This document shows, piece after piece, positions 5,551-5,957 of a stretch of 5,957 nt of DNA. Origin of the DNA: Lentisphaeria bacterium (GTDB lineage: Bacteria > Verrucomicrobiota > Lentisphaeria > Oligosphaerales > PUNB01); NCBI GenBank assembly GCA_007133055.1, contig SLNM01000115.1, positions 1 through 5,957 on the forward strand, read 5' to 3'. A program made the position numbers and the translations under genes. Every line of letters begins with the position of its first letter. The first letter of the stretch is position 1. The notes below the pieces were generated by a model that had not been told where the DNA came from, did no database searches, and worked only from the letters and a program-made list of their open reading frames with translations.

Positions 5551-5957
5551 AAAGTTAAGGTTGTTAATCCGGAATTCAAGTTGGAAAGCAAGTTGTGTGT
5601 GGCGTTCGATGTCGGGAAAAGCCATATTGTTGGTGCCGTTGAATCTACCGCCCGAGGCCGGACGGCTCCAAGTCTCCGAGTCTCCGAGACCTCCGCAGCC
5701 GCTGGCATCTTGGGTTCGATTGGTTATATTACTGCGGCGATCAAAGATGCTGTAACTTGCGAGAGGTATGTTTTGCCATCGAATCCCATGCAGGCACCGG
5801 CGGCGGGCAACCGCTCAGACGACCTGTCCCCCCCGGTTGTTCAATTCAGGCAACAAGGCTGGCACGGCCGTTTGGTTGCCTCCACCCCTTTGCACGCCTG
5901 GCTGCAAGACGGCGGGCATCCCGAAAGCCTGGACACATCTTCCGGCCTGGTCATAAA
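5548..5957 (+). CDS. Partial open frame of unknown function, possible transposase N-terminus (runs off right edge)
   Basis: ATG at 5548 opens a frame of 136 complete codons with no stop before the window ends. AGGGA lies eight bases upstream. The first ~35 residues include [18 protein letters not shown]. That recalls the first catalytic Asp motif of IS110-type DEDD transposases (hydrophobic-D-x-G/S-K) or another RNase H/actin-like fold. The rest, rich in Ala, Ser, Gly and Pro (for example [20 protein letters not shown]), matches nothing I recognise, and the expected second acidic motif with Pro-Thr-Gly is not visible. An 8-bp tandem repeat interrupts the frame at 5671-5686, hinting at rearranged sequence. 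It is divergent from the redoxin gene with only 41 bp between starts. It may be a complete gene, a chimera or a fragment. Coding is moderately supported; function is not. Confidence 0.45.
   Translation, partial: MKVKVVNPEFKLESKLCVAFDVGKSHIVGAVESTARGRTAPSLRVSETSAAAGILGSIGYITAAIKDAVTCERYVLPSNPMQAPAAGNRSDDLSPPVVQFRQQGWHGRLVASTPLHAWLQDGGHPESLDTSSGLVI
5671..5695. repeat. Short tandem repeat within the right-edge open frame
   Basis: AGTCTCCG is repeated directly at 5671-5678 and 5679-5686 and followed by the related AGACCTCCG. The overlap also makes the small palindrome GTCTCCGAGAC at 5680-5690. It lies just after the portion of the frame that resembles a transposase N-terminus and may mark a junction. 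Confidence 0.5.

Noticed and set aside
1..5957. tRNA, rRNA, CRISPR array, riboswitch or replication origin.
   Set aside because: No cloverleaf, regularly spaced repeat-spacer pattern, conserved riboswitch core or iteron cluster was seen. The inverted repeats at 3930-4099 occur once as a pair and fit a mobile element instead.

Overview
The window is bacterial, GC-rich and gene-dense. Five of its six coding regions lie on the minus strand. Four of these form the start of a bacterial V/A-type (rotary) ATPase operon. Read in the direction of transcription, the order is subunit E (4735-4097), a DUF2764-family protein (3777-3226), catalytic subunit A (3113-1380) and subunit B (1369 to beyond the left edge). 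This compact order is the one I know from Chlamydia and several other bacterial phyla, where D, I and K usually follow. Those genes would lie outside the window to the left. I cannot fix the phylum from this sequence.

Upstream of the operon, in the same orientation, is a cytoplasmic thioredoxin-fold (redoxin/AhpC-TSA type) gene at 5506-4922. A terminator-like hairpin separates it from subunit E. On the opposite strand, starting at 5548 and running off the right edge, is an open frame with a good ribosome binding site. Its first ~35 residues carry an Asp-Val-Gly-Lys motif reminiscent of IS110-type transposases, but the rest is unrecognised.

The most notable feature is a 170-bp miniature inverted-repeat element (3930-4099) inside the ATPase operon, between subunit E and the DUF2764 gene. 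It has 17-bp imperfect terminal inverted repeats, an inner 13-bp inverted repeat and a strong nested hairpin. It is flanked by a perfect 8-bp direct repeat (TTTCGATG), as expected for a target-site duplication. The present stop codon of subunit E is supplied by the element's outermost bases. Removing the element and one repeat copy restores an open frame that adds an 18-residue lysine-rich tail to subunit E, ending at 3865. The insertion therefore appears to have trimmed the protein's C-terminus while leaving the operon in place. A third copy of the terminal repeat sits at 5534-5550, exactly over the ribosome binding site and start codon of the plus-strand frame. That links the miniature element to a possible larger element at the right edge.

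Functionally, A and B form the alternating hexamer of the soluble ATPase head, and E is the peripheral stalk. The DUF2764 protein has no proven role but travels with these operons and sits where a central-stalk C subunit might be expected. The redoxin gene has no obvious mechanistic tie to the ATPase.
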